DNA of 64,000 nt from JAEUJM01 sp044221555 (GTDB taxonomy: Bacteria > Actinomycetota > Acidimicrobiia > Acidimicrobiales > DATDAH01), in the NCBI GenBank assembly GCA_044221555.1, contig JBGAOY010000004.1:186001-250000 (forward strand), read 5' to 3'. Numbering within the stretch: the stretch's first letter is position 1; the number at the start of each line of letters is the position of its first letter. The position numbers and the translations under genes were made by a program. Below, one piece after another: positions 42,801 to 51,459 of the stretch. The notes beneath the pieces are model-generated. The model was not told where the DNA came from and did no database searches. It saw only the letters and a list, made by a program, of their open reading frames with translations.

Positions 42801-45740
42801 GTGGCGTCAAGTATCCGCGTGTACGAGCTGGCTCGAGAGCTCGGGCTCACCAACAAGGAGACGCTCGACCTCTGCGACGCGCTCGGGATCGGGGTCAAGA
42901 GCCACTCGTCGAGCGTGGTCGAGGCCCAGGCGGACCGTGTCCGGCGCAAGGCCGAACGCGAAGGGCTGATCCGCGAGACCCAACCCGAAGAGCCCGAGGT
43001 CGCCAAGCCCGTCTCGAAGACGGCCAAGGCCGCCGAGGCGGCCAAGTCCACCAAGGCGCCCGCCAAGAAGGCGGCGGCCAAGAAGGTCGCCGCGCCCGAG
43101 GCCCCCGCGGCGGCGGCCCCGCCCGCCGAGGCCCCCGTCGCCGAGAAGGCCGCGCCTGCCGCGAAGGCCGCGCCCGCCGAGATGCCGGCGCCGGCCGAGC
43201 CGGTGGCACCCGCCGCGACGACCGCGCCCGCCCCGGCTGCGGTCGAGCCCGCCGCTGCATCTGTCGAAGCGCCTGCGGCCGCTGCCGAGTCCACGCCCGA
43301 CGCCGCCCCAGAGCCGCCCGCCGCGCCCCGGCGCGTGGTGCGCTCGAGTGGCAGCGAGCACCCGCCCCGCCGCGACGACGAGCCCGGTCTCGGTGCCGCC
43401 GCCGCCGCCCGCCCCACACCCCCCACCCCCGCCGCGCCCTCGGCGCCGCCCGCCGCGGCCTCCCCGCCACCGGTGTCGGTGGGCGCCCCCGCGGCCCAGC
43501 CGCCGGCCAGCGCCGCCGCGGCCCAGCCGCCGGCCAGCGCCGCCGCGGCCGGCGCCGCGTCAGGGCCGGAGGCGCCTGCCCGTCCGCCCACCTCGCCCAG
43601 CGGCAAGCCCATCCCGCCGCCCCCGGGCCCGATCTCGCGTTCGGGCAAGCCCATCCCGCCGCCCCCGGGCGCCGGGGGCCGTGGCCCCGCCGCCGCCCGT
43701 CCGTCCGGTGGGCCCCGCCCCGGTGGTGGCGGCGTCGGCCGTCCGCGTCCGCCCATGGGGGGTCCGCGCCAGTCCGTGCCCGGTGCCGGCCCGGCCCCCG
43801 GCCGCCCCGGTGGCGGGGGAGGCCCCGGCGGTGGCCGTGGCGGCCCGCAGCGCCCGCCGCGCCGTCGCAAGGGGCGTCGTCGCCGCAGCCGTGAGGAGCT
43901 GCAGCCGATCGACATGCCCGTCTACACGCCCACCGATGCGGAGGTGCCCGAGGGCGTCATCGTCATCGAGCGGGCCACCACCCCCATCGAGCTGGGCCCC
44001 AAGATCAACCGCACGGCCGCCGATGTCGTTCGCTTCCTCATGCAGCAGGGCGAGATGGTCACGGCCACCCAGTCGCTGTCCGACGAGATGATCGAGCTGT
44101 TCGCGGCGGAGATCGGCGCCGAGATCCGCCTCGTCGACCCCGGCGAGGAGCAGGAGGTCGAGCTCCAGAAGCTCCTCATGCTGCCCGACGAGGACGAGGA
44201 GGAGGACGACCCCGACGCGGTGGAGCGTCCCCCGGTCATCACCGTGATGGGCCACGTCGACCACGGCAAGACCAAGCTCCTCGACCGCATCCGCTCGGCC
44301 AACGTGGTCGAGGGCGAGGCCGGCGGCATCACCCAGCACATCGGCGCCTACCAGGTCGACCACAACGGCAGGCCGATCACCTTCATCGACACGCCGGGCC
44401 ACGAGGCGTTCACCGCCATGCGCTCCCGGGGTGCCAACGCCACCGACATCGTGGTGCTGGTGGTCGCCGCCGACGACGGCGTCATGCCCCAGACCGTCGA
44501 GGCGCTCGACCACGCCCGTGCCGCGGACGTGCCGATCGTGGTCGCGATCAACAAGATCGACCGTGAGAACGCCGACCCCACCCGGGTGATGACCCAGCTC
44601 AGCGAGCGGGGCCTCACCCCCGAGGAGTGGAGCGGCGACACCGTCATGGTGCCCGTCTCCGCGCTCACCGGCGACGGCGTCGACGACCTGATCGAGAACC
44701 TGCTCGTGGTGGCCGAGGTCGAGGACCTGCGGGCCAACCCCAACGGGCGCGCCCAGGGCGTGGTGCTCGAGGCCAACCTCGACACCGGCCGCGGCCCCGT
44801 TGCCACGGTGCTGGTCCAGCGGGGCACCCTCAAGGTCGGTGACCCGCTCGTCGCCGGCGCCACATGGGGCCGTGTCCGGGCACTCATCGACGACACCGGC
44901 AAGCAGGTCAAGGAGGCCGGCCCCTCGGCCCCCGTCCAGGTGCTGGGCCTCTCCGACGTGGCCGCCGCGGGTGACGACTTCGTGGTCGCCCCCGACGAGA
45001 AGACGGCCCGCAACGTGGCCGACACCCGCGAGCACTGGCACCGGGTCGCCAACATCGGGCGTGAGGCCCACGCGATGAGCGGTGGCGCCAAGCTCGAGGA
45101 CATCTTCCAGCAGATCCAGGCCGGCGAGCCGGCCACCCTCAACCTCATCGTCAAGGCCGACGTGAACGGCTCGCTCGAGGCCCTCACCGGCAGCCTCAAG
45201 AAGCTCGAGCGTGACGAGGTCAAGCTCTCGTTCGTCCTGCGCGGCGTGGGTGGGATCACCATCTCCGACGTGGAGCTGGCCGCCGCGTCCGACGCCACCA
45301 TCATCGGCTTCAACGTGCGACCCGACCGCAAGGGCCGTGAGCTGGCCGAGCACGAGGGCGTCGAGATCCGCACCTACGAGGTCATCTACCAGGTCCTCGA
45401 GGACATCGAGAACGCCATGGTGGGCATGCTCGAGCCCGAGTACGAAGAGGTCGTCACCGGCGACGCCGAGGTGCGCGAGATCTTCCGCGTTCCCCGTATC
45501 GGCGCGATCGCGGGGTGCATGGTGCAGAACGGCGTCATCACCCGGGGCTCGAAGGTGCGCTTCCTCCGGGAGGGCACCATCATCTGGAAGGGCAGCATCA
45601 CGTCCCTGCGCCGCTTCAAGGACGATGTCCGCGAGGTGGCGGCCGGGTTCGAGTGCGGCATCGGCCTCTCCGACTTCCAGGACCTCAAGCCCGGCGACGT
45701 GATCGAGACCTACGAGGAGCGGGAGATCCCCCGCTCGTAG
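42801..45740 (+). CDS. infB: Translation initiation factor IF-2
   Basis: 979 residues from GTG 42801. The N-terminal IF2_N motif (IRVYELARELGLTNKETLDL) is followed by about 320 residues of Ala/Pro/Gly/Lys-rich low-complexity sequence with small internal duplications (AAQPPAS twice, SGKPIPPPPG twice). A basic stretch (RRRKGRRRRSREELQ) leads to the second IF2_N-like region and the GTPase domain: G1 GHVDHGKT (about residue 480), G3 DTPGHEAFTAM, G4 NKID. Domains II, III and the fMet-tRNA-binding C-terminus (VGGITISDVELAAASDATII, GDVIETYEEREI) are complete. Confidence 0.97.
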   Translation: MASSIRVYELARELGLTNKETLDLCDALGIGVKSHSSSVVEAQADRVRRKAEREGLIRETQPEEPEVAKPVSKTAKAAEAAKSTKAPAKKAAAKKVAAPEAPAAAAPPAEAPVAEKAAPAAKAAPAEMPAPAEPVAPAATTAPAPAAVEPAAASVEAPAAAAESTPDAAPEPPAAPRRVVRSSGSEHPPRRDDEPGLGAAAAARPTPPTPAAPSAPPAAASPPPVSVGAPAAQPPASAAAAQPPASAAAAGAASGPEAPARPPTSPSGKPIPPPPGPISRSGKPIPPPPGAGGRGPAAARPSGGPRPGGGGVGRPRPPMGGPRQSVPGAGPAPGRPGGGGGPGGGRGGPQRPPRRRKGRRRRSREELQPIDMPVYTPTDAEVPEGVIVIERATTPIELGPKINRTAADVVRFLMQQGEMVTATQSLSDEMIELFAAEIGAEIRLVDPGEEQEVELQKLLMLPDEDEEEDDPDAVERPPVITVMGHVDHGKTKLLDRIRSANVVEGEAGGITQHIGAYQVDHNGRPITFIDTPGHEAFTAMRSRGANATDIVVLVVAADDGVMPQTVEALDHARAADVPIVVAINKIDRENADPTRVMTQLSERGLTPEEWSGDTVMVPVSALTGDGVDDLIENLLVVAEVEDLRANPNGRAQGVVLEANLDTGRGPVATVLVQRGTLKVGDPLVAGATWGRVRALIDDTGKQVKEAGPSAPVQVLGLSDVAAAGDDFVVAPDEKTARNVADTREHWHRVANIGREAHAMSGGAKLEDIFQQIQAGEPATLNLIVKADVNGSLEALTGSLKKLERDEVKLSFVLRGVGGITISDVELAAASDATIIGFNVRPDRKGRELAEHEGVEIRTYEVIYQVLEDIENAMVGMLEPEYEEVVTGDAEVREIFRVPRIGAIAGCMVQNGVITRGSKVRFLREGTIIWKGSITSLRRFKDDVREVAAGFECGIGLSDFQDLKPGDVIETYEEREIPRS

Positions 45741-45767
45741 CCTCCGGCCCCGCGGAGCCCCGACGCC

Positions 45768-46058
45768 ATGCACGTCCTCGCGCTGTCCGTCGAGCTCCAC
45801 CTGTCCGAGTGCCGATCGTTGAAGGCCAAGCGGTCGGTGCTCAAGCCCGTGGTGGAGGGCGCCCGCCGGCGCTTCGGGGTGGCCGTGGCCGAGACGGACC
45901 ACCAGAACACGTGGCAGCGGGCCACCATCGGGGTTGCGGCGGTGTCGGGCACGGCGAGCCACGCCCAGGAGTTGATCGACGAGGTGGAGCGGTTCATCTG
46001 GTCGTTTCCCGACCTGCACGTCCTTTCCGCCACGCGCACCTGGATGGAGTTCGACTGA
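45768..46058 (+). CDS. ylxP: YlxP family (DUF503) protein
   Basis: 96 residues. Begins MHVLALSVELHLSECRSLKA with the DUF503 pattern LKxKRSVLKPVVEGARRRF, then VAVAETDHQNTWQRATIGVA. It is always found between infB and rbfA in Gram-positives and may be a small RNA-binding or ribosome-linked protein. ATG start, 27 bases after infB; rbfA begins two bases after its stop. Confidence 0.9.
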   Translation: MHVLALSVELHLSECRSLKAKRSVLKPVVEGARRRFGVAVAETDHQNTWQRATIGVAAVSGTASHAQELIDEVERFIWSFPDLHVLSATRTWMEFD

Positions 46059-46059
46059 C

Positions 46060-46512
46060 ATGGCTCGACGACCCCGCTCGCGATCACGCGACTACCCCCG
46101 CACCGCCCGGCTGAACGAGTTGCTCCGCGAGATCATCGCGGAGGCGCTCGAGCGGATCGACGACGATCGCCTGCAGTTGGTGACGGTGATCTCGGTGGAC
46201 GTCGACTCGGACCTGCACCGCGCCGTGGTGTACGTGGCCGGTCTGGACGAGTCCGCCGACGACGAGATGCTCGAGGCCCTTGCCGAGGTGCGCGTGCGGG
46301 TGCAGGGCGCGGTGGCGCGCCAGGCCCGGCTGAAACGCGTGCCCGAGGTGGTGTTCCGCATCGACGAGGTGCTGCGCTCGGCCGCGCGCATCGACGACCT
46401 GTTGCGGGACAACCCCGTCACCGAGTCCCCTGACGGCCCCGGCGAGGTGGGCGGTCCCGGTGGTGCGGGCGGTCCTGACGGCGCGGTCGCCGACGCAGAG
46501 CCTGAGGCGTGA
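46060..46512 (+). CDS. rbfA: Ribosome-binding factor A
   Basis: 150 residues. KH-like fold: RTARLNELLREIIAEALERI, VTVISVDVDSDLHRAVVYVA and RVPEVVFRIDEVLRSAARID. Needed for 16S 5'-end maturation and cold growth. A Gly/Pro/Asp-rich C-terminal tail of about 30 residues follows. Overlaps truB by four bases (GTGA). Confidence 0.95.
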   Translation: MARRPRSRSRDYPRTARLNELLREIIAEALERIDDDRLQLVTVISVDVDSDLHRAVVYVAGLDESADDEMLEALAEVRVRVQGAVARQARLKRVPEVVFRIDEVLRSAARIDDLLRDNPVTESPDGPGEVGGPGGAGGPDGAVADAEPEA

Positions 46513-47396
46513 CCGCGGCGAGACCCCAGGTCGACGGTCTGGCCGTGATCGACAAGGAGGCCGGCTGGACCTCCCACGACGTGGTGGCCAAGGCCCGCGG
46601 CATCGTCGGCCAGACGCGCGTGGGCCACTCGGGCACGCTCGACCCCGACGCCACGGGGGTGCTGTTGCTGGGATTCGGGAAGGTCACCCGGTTGTTGAGC
46701 TACCTCACCGCGCTGTCGAAGTCCTACGTGGGTGAGGTGGTGCTCGGCGTCGAGACCGACACCCTCGACGCGGCCGGCAGCGTGACCGCCACCCATGACA
46801 TGCGTCAGGTGACCCTCGACGAGGCGCGCGAGGCCGCCAGGGTGTTCGTCGGCGACATCGAGCAGATCCCGCCGATGGTGTCGGCGGTGAAGATCGGCGG
46901 CCGGCGCCTCCACGAGCTGGCGAGGGCGGGCGAGACCGTCGAGCGCCCGCCCCGGCCCGTCACCGTGCACCGACTCCAGATCGACCTGGCCGAGCCCGCC
47001 ACCGACACCACCGCCATGGTGCTGCGCATGGAGGTGGACTGCTCGTCGGGCACCTACGTGCGCACCCTGGCCGACGACCTGGGGCATGCGCTCGGCGGTG
47101 GCGCGCACCTGCGTGCCCTGCGGCGGACCGCGATCGGGTCGTTCGGCCTGGACGAGGCCCGCCCGCTCGAGGCCCTCGAGGTGCTGGCCCCGGCCGTGGC
47201 CATGCGGGACTACCCGAGCCTCACCGCCGGCGACGAGGTGGCGTCCCGCATCGCCCACGGCGCGGTGCTGGGCCGCGACGAGCTGGGTGTGGACGCGAGC
47301 GACGGCCCCTGGGCGGTGTTGTCCGCAACGGGCGAGCTCCTGGCCGTCTACCAGGGCCACGGCGTCGACCGGGTGAAGCCGGCGGTCGTACTCTGA
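46509..47396 (+). CDS. truB: tRNA pseudouridine(55) synthase TruB
   Basis: 295 residues from GTG 46509. Catalytic Asp in HSGTLDPDATGVLLLGFGK; further motifs GLAVIDKEAGWTSHDVVAKA, KSYVGEVVLGVETDTLDA, QIPPMVSAVKIGGRRLHELA and VDCSSGTYVRTLADDLG. Makes pseudouridine 55 in the T-loop of tRNAs. Last gene of the rimP-truB cluster. Confidence 0.96.
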   Translation: MTAARPQVDGLAVIDKEAGWTSHDVVAKARGIVGQTRVGHSGTLDPDATGVLLLGFGKVTRLLSYLTALSKSYVGEVVLGVETDTLDAAGSVTATHDMRQVTLDEAREAARVFVGDIEQIPPMVSAVKIGGRRLHELARAGETVERPPRPVTVHRLQIDLAEPATDTTAMVLRMEVDCSSGTYVRTLADDLGHALGGGAHLRALRRTAIGSFGLDEARPLEALEVLAPAVAMRDYPSLTAGDEVASRIAHGAVLGRDELGVDASDGPWAVLSATGELLAVYQGHGVDRVKPAVVL

Positions 47397-47439
47397 CCGG
47401 CGGCGACGGGAGCCCGCCGACGGCTCCTGGCGGCACCGG

Positions 47440-47445
47440 TAGCCT
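47440..47445 (+). promoter_or_regulatory. TAGCCT -10-like hexamer before the 47.5 kb membrane protein gene
   Basis: TAGCCT, seven bases (CGGTGCC), then GTG 47453. No ribosome site. Predicted leaderless start separating this gene from the truB operon. Confidence 0.5.
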
Positions 47446-47452
47446 CGGTGCC

Positions 47453-49573
47453 GTGGGCCGCACGAGGTCTCGAGGCGGCGACGCCACCGCGCCGGTGAGC
47501 CTGGCGTGGCGCGGCGTCCACCTGCTCGCCCTGTCCGCCATCGCCGTGACCGAGCCCGTGCTCGACCTGCTGGGTGGCAGCCCCACGTTCTTCGTGGCCC
47601 ACACCGCCGGCCCGTTCCGGGTGCTGCTGGTGTGCCTGTTGACCATCGCGGTGGTGCCGGCCGTCATCATCAGCGCCGAGGTGGTCGTCACCTTGCTGCA
47701 CCGCGGCTGGGGTTGGCGCCTCCATCTGCTGCTCGTGGCGCTGCTCGGCGCGCTCATCGCCGCGCAGTTGCTCGATCGGGTGCCGAGACTCCCGAACGTG
47801 GTGGTGCTGGGCGCTGGTGCGGTCGCCGGCGTCGCCTTGGCGCGCGGGTATCGGCGGCGTGAGCTGGTTCGGTCGGCGCTCTCCGCTCTGGCGCTGACTC
47901 CCGTGCTGTTCGCGGCGGTGTTCGTGTTCGGCTCGCCCGTCCACGGCCTGGTGTTCCCGCCCGACGTGGCCGCGGCCGATGTGCGCGTGCCGGGTGACGC
48001 TCCGCCGGTCGTGGTGCTGGTCCTCGACGAGCTGCCCCTCGCGTCGGTACTCCGACCCGACGGCCGGACCATCGACCGTGATCGGTTCCCCAACCTGGCC
48101 CGCCTGGCCGACGACGGGGTCTGGTTCCCCAACACGACGTCGGTCGCGGGGTTCACCCACGAGGCCGTGCCCGCGATCCTCACGGGCGACCGGGTGCACA
48201 GCGAGAACGTGCCACCGACCCTCGGCGGCCATCCGCGCAACCTGTTCACGCTGCTGGCGCAGGACTACCGCATCGACGCCCACGAGCAGGTCACCAGCTT
48301 GTGCACGCCGACGTTGTGCGGTGCGGGATCGGCCGGCACCGAACCGGTGCCGGTGAGCGTGCTGCTGCAGGACCTGGCGGTCGTGTCCGGCATCGTGTCG
48401 CTGCCGTCCGGCCTCGACGGGTGGCTGCCTCCGGTCGACGATTCGTGGAGCAACTTCGGTCAGGGGTCGGCGAACCTCGACCAGGAGGCCGATCGGCTCG
48501 GCGGCGCCCGCGACGAGTTCGTCGACGACCTGGGCCGATCCGACCGGGTCGGAGACTTCCGCAGGGCCGTGGCGAGCATCCGCAGGCACCGGCGGCCCAC
48601 GCTCACGTTCATCCACACGGTGTTCCCGCACGTGCCGTGGAGCTACCACGCCGACGGGGAGCGCTACGCCGACCCCGGCTACCCGGGTCGCGACGGCCCG
48701 GGCGTGTGGACCACCGACTTCTCGGCCGACCTGGCCCTGCAGCGCCACCTCCTGCAGGCCGAGTTCGCCGACCACATGCTCGGCGAGCTGCTGGATCGCC
48801 TCGACGCGACGGGCCTCTACGACGAGTCGCTCGTCGTGCTCGCCGCTGACCACGGGGTGTCGCTCGAGGCGGGCACCAACCGGCGGCTGCCCGACGCCGA
48901 CACGTTGCCCGCGCTCATGCCGGTGCCGACCGTGGTGAAGCCCCCGGCGGGGTCGCAGGGCGCCCTCGTCGGTCAGACCGACGATCGCGTGGCGGAGACC
49001 GTGGACCTCGTGCCCACCATCGCCGACCTGCTGGGCGTCGACATGCCCTGGCCCGTCGACGGCCAGAGCCTCTTCGGCCCGCCTCGCACGAGCACCGAAC
49101 GCGGGATCTACACCCGTGGCCACACGGAGCGCACGGATGCCCCGCGACTCGACGTGCAGCCCATCGTCGACCGCATCGACGCCACGTTCGGTCAGGGCGA
49201 TGGCCTCGTCCTGTACGGCATGGGGCCCGGCCGGCGAACCGTCGGTCATCGGGCCCGGCGGTTCGCGGTGGCCGCGTCGCCGAGCGGGTGTTGGGACCCC
49301 GTAGCCATGGCCACCGGGTCGGTGGGCGAGGTGGGTGGCTCGATCCACACCGATGACGAGGGCGCAGTGCCGTTCGCGGTCGTGGTCGACGGCCGGGTGG
49401 CGGGGACGTCGGTGACCTACGACGACGGCGAAGGGGAGTCCCACCGGGTGGTCGCCCTGGCCGACCCGACGGGATGGCGGGACGCGGGCACGATCGAGCT
49501 CTGGCGGGTCGTCGAGTCGGAGCGTGCCGGGCGCGGTGGGGTGGGGCTGTCACGGCTGCCCGAATGCACCTGA
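47453..49573 (+). CDS. Membrane-anchored alkaline-phosphatase-superfamily (sulfatase-like) protein
   Basis: 706 residues from GTG 47453. The first 170 residues hold about four transmembrane helices (including LLVCLLTIAVVPAVIISAEV and LHLLLVALLGALIAAQ). The outer domain starts VVLVLDELP (metal-binding Asp), continues with RFPNLARLADDGVWFPNTTS and FTHEAVPAILTGD, then TFIHTVFPHVPW and the metal site VLAADHGVSLEAG, all of which match sulfatase/LtaS-like phosphatase folds. The nucleophile is likely a Thr or Ser in the NTTSVAGFTHEA loop rather than a sulfatase-type Cys. It may hydrolyse or transfer a phospho- or sulfo-group on a surface glycan or lipid. Confidence 0.8.
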   Translation: MGRTRSRGGDATAPVSLAWRGVHLLALSAIAVTEPVLDLLGGSPTFFVAHTAGPFRVLLVCLLTIAVVPAVIISAEVVVTLLHRGWGWRLHLLLVALLGALIAAQLLDRVPRLPNVVVLGAGAVAGVALARGYRRRELVRSALSALALTPVLFAAVFVFGSPVHGLVFPPDVAAADVRVPGDAPPVVVLVLDELPLASVLRPDGRTIDRDRFPNLARLADDGVWFPNTTSVAGFTHEAVPAILTGDRVHSENVPPTLGGHPRNLFTLLAQDYRIDAHEQVTSLCTPTLCGAGSAGTEPVPVSVLLQDLAVVSGIVSLPSGLDGWLPPVDDSWSNFGQGSANLDQEADRLGGARDEFVDDLGRSDRVGDFRRAVASIRRHRRPTLTFIHTVFPHVPWSYHADGERYADPGYPGRDGPGVWTTDFSADLALQRHLLQAEFADHMLGELLDRLDATGLYDESLVVLAADHGVSLEAGTNRRLPDADTLPALMPVPTVVKPPAGSQGALVGQTDDRVAETVDLVPTIADLLGVDMPWPVDGQSLFGPPRTSTERGIYTRGHTERTDAPRLDVQPIVDRIDATFGQGDGLVLYGMGPGRRTVGHRARRFAVAASPSGCWDPVAMATGSVGEVGGSIHTDDEGAVPFAVVVDGRVAGTSVTYDDGEGESHRVVALADPTGWRDAGTIELWRVVESERAGRGGVGLSRLPECT

Positions 49574-49627
49574 GCCGGGGGCGGGTGGAGGCTGCAGCGT
49601 GCAGCGCCGGGTCGGCCTCGGTGTGGG

Positions 49628-50350
49628 CTACTCGAGGCGGCCGTCGAGGATGTGGGCCACCCGGTCGGCGTAGTGCACCATGCGCTCGTCGTGGGTGACC
49701 ACGACCGCCGAGATCCCGCGTGCCTTCATCTCCGAGCGGATCAGCTCCATGACGGCTTCACCCAGCTTGGTGTCGAGCGCCGAGGTGGGCTCGTCGAAGA
49801 GCACCAGTGCCGGGTCGTTCATGAGGGCCCTGCCGATGGCGACGCGCTGGCGCTCACCACCGGACAGTTGCCCGGGCAGGTTCTTGGCCCGGTCGGCGAG
49901 CCCCAACTCGTCGAGCAGTTGGTCGGCCCGGGCCCGTGCCGCCGATCGGCGTCGCCGGCCCAGCTCGTCGACGACCAGCAGGTTCTCCCGGGCGGTCAGG
50001 AAGGGCACCAGGTTGACCGCCTGGAACACGAACCCGACCTTGTCCTGCCGGAAGGCCGTGAGCTGTCTGGCCGAGTAGCCGGTGATGTCGTCGCCGCCGA
50101 CGATCACGCGGCCTTCGGTGGGGGAGAGGATGCCGCCGGCGATCGAACAGAGCGTGGTCTTGCCCGAGCCCGACGGGCCCACGAGGGCCACGATCTCGTC
50201 GTCGGCCACGTCGAGGGTGGCGTGGTCGAGGGCGACGACCTCGCTGTCGCCCATCCGGTACACCTTGCGCACGGCCTCCATGCGCAGGGCGAGGCCGGTG
50301 GCTCGATCGCCGTCGGCAGCCGACGGGGCGGCGGTGGGTCGTGCGGTCAT
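49628..50350 (-). CDS. ABC transporter ATP-binding protein (LolD/MacB-like)
   Basis: 240 residues from ATG 50350. Walker A GPSGSGKTT, Q-loop VFQAVNLVPFLTA, signature LSGGERQRVAIGRAL, Walker B ALVLFDEPTSALD and switch VTHDERMVHYADR. It belongs to the MacB/LolD/FtsE group that works with FtsX-type permeases. It is the last gene of a three-gene leftward operon and overlaps the preceding permease by four bases. Confidence 0.92.
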   Translation of the reverse strand: MTARPTAAPSAADGDRATGLALRMEAVRKVYRMGDSEVVALDHATLDVADDEIVALVGPSGSGKTTLCSIAGGILSPTEGRVIVGGDDITGYSARQLTAFRQDKVGFVFQAVNLVPFLTARENLLVVDELGRRRRSAARARADQLLDELGLADRAKNLPGQLSGGERQRVAIGRALMNDPALVLFDEPTSALDTKLGEAVMELIRSEMKARGISAVVVTHDERMVHYADRVAHILDGRLE

Positions 50351-51459
50351 GTGGAGCTCCCGATGGCGGCGGCAGGGTCGACGCGCAGGACGCGTCGCAA
50401 CGAGAACGAGCACCCGATCACGGACGCGAGCAGCAAGAACGCCACGCTGCTGACGACGCGCGTGGGGGTGAGCGCGAAGGGGATGGCCCCGGCCGGGATG
50501 GCCAGGTCGAGGGCCACGGCGATGGTGGCGCCGATGGTCGAGGCGATCAGGGTGACCAGGACGGCCTGCAGCACCACCCCGGCGAACAACGTCCGCGAGC
50601 GGGCGCCGATGGCCTTGAGCACCCCGTAGAGCGCCATCCGCTCGACGGTGAGCAGGGCGAAGAACAGGGCGACCACGACGACGGCGACCACGATGGTCAC
50701 CCCGATGATCTGGTTGAACACGGACCGCTGCTGCTCCACGCCGGGAAGGGCGTTGACGGCCTCGTCGACGGTGAGGGTCGCGGTCGCGCCGTCGGTGGCG
50801 GTGTCGATGCGATCGGCCAGGGCGGCCGGGGTCTCGCCGTCACCCTGGACGACCAGTGCCTGGAACACGCCCGGGCCGACCGTGGCGTCGGGACGGTTGT
50901 CATTCTGCACGGCCCGCCACGTGTCGGCCGACACCCACAGCGAGCCCTGACCGGAGAAATTGGTGTCGCTGACGAACCCGATCACCTCGACGGGGGTGCG
51001 GGCCGGGCCCACCAGCACCTCGGTGCCGGTGCGGATGCCCTCGTCGCGCAACACCTCGTCGGCGTAGCCCTGACCCTCGGGCGGCGGGTCGGCGACGCCC
51101 CTGGGAGCGAGCTCGTAGCCGAAGACCGCCAGGTCGGCCAGGTCGCGCGGGCCGTTGCCCGGCACCCGACCGCCCAGCAGTGCCACGCCGATGCCACCGA
51201 CGTCGGCGACGCCGGGCACGCTCTCGACCTCACGGCGCAGCTCGGGGGTGATCCGGCTCCGGAAGAACGAGTCGCGAGCGGTCGCCGAGTAGACGATGAC
51301 GTCGCCGTCCTGGGCCCGGACCGCGCCCGTGCTGTCGCGCAACAGCCCGTCGAGGAGTCCACCGAGGAACATCAACAAGATCGCGATGAGCGTCAGGATG
51401 ATGGTGGCTGTGGCGAAGCGGCTCGGCCGCCGGCGCAGCTCACGCAGGGCGATCCTCAT
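50347..51459 (-). CDS. ABC transporter permease, FtsX/MacB type (second of pair)
   Basis: 370 residues. One N-terminal helix (ATIILTLIAILLMFLGGLLD), an extracytoplasmic MacB-PCD-like domain of about 220 residues, then three helices at the C-terminus (VTIVVAVVVVALFFALLTVE, GVVLQAVLVTLIASTIGATI, VSSVAFLLLASVIG). This is the mechanotransmission-type fold. Four-base overlaps at both ends indicate coupled translation with the ATPase and the other permease. Substrate unknown; lipids, lipoproteins and peptides are usual for the group. Confidence 0.88.
   Translation of the reverse strand: MRIALRELRRRPSRFATATIILTLIAILLMFLGGLLDGLLRDSTGAVRAQDGDVIVYSATARDSFFRSRITPELRREVESVPGVADVGGIGVALLGGRVPGNGPRDLADLAVFGYELAPRGVADPPPEGQGYADEVLRDEGIRTGTEVLVGPARTPVEVIGFVSDTNFSGQGSLWVSADTWRAVQNDNRPDATVGPGVFQALVVQGDGETPAALADRIDTATDGATATLTVDEAVNALPGVEQQRSVFNQIIGVTIVVAVVVVALFFALLTVERMALYGVLKAIGARSRTLFAGVVLQAVLVTLIASTIGATIAVALDLAIPAGAIPFALTPTRVVSSVAFLLLASVIGCSFSLRRVLRVDPAAAIGSST

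Noticed and set aside
43560..46061. 833-codon open frame on the - strand opposite infB
   Set aside because: It is the antisense shadow of infB and ylxP; its His/Val/Asp/Gly-rich composition is what high-GC codon bias yields on the opposite strand.
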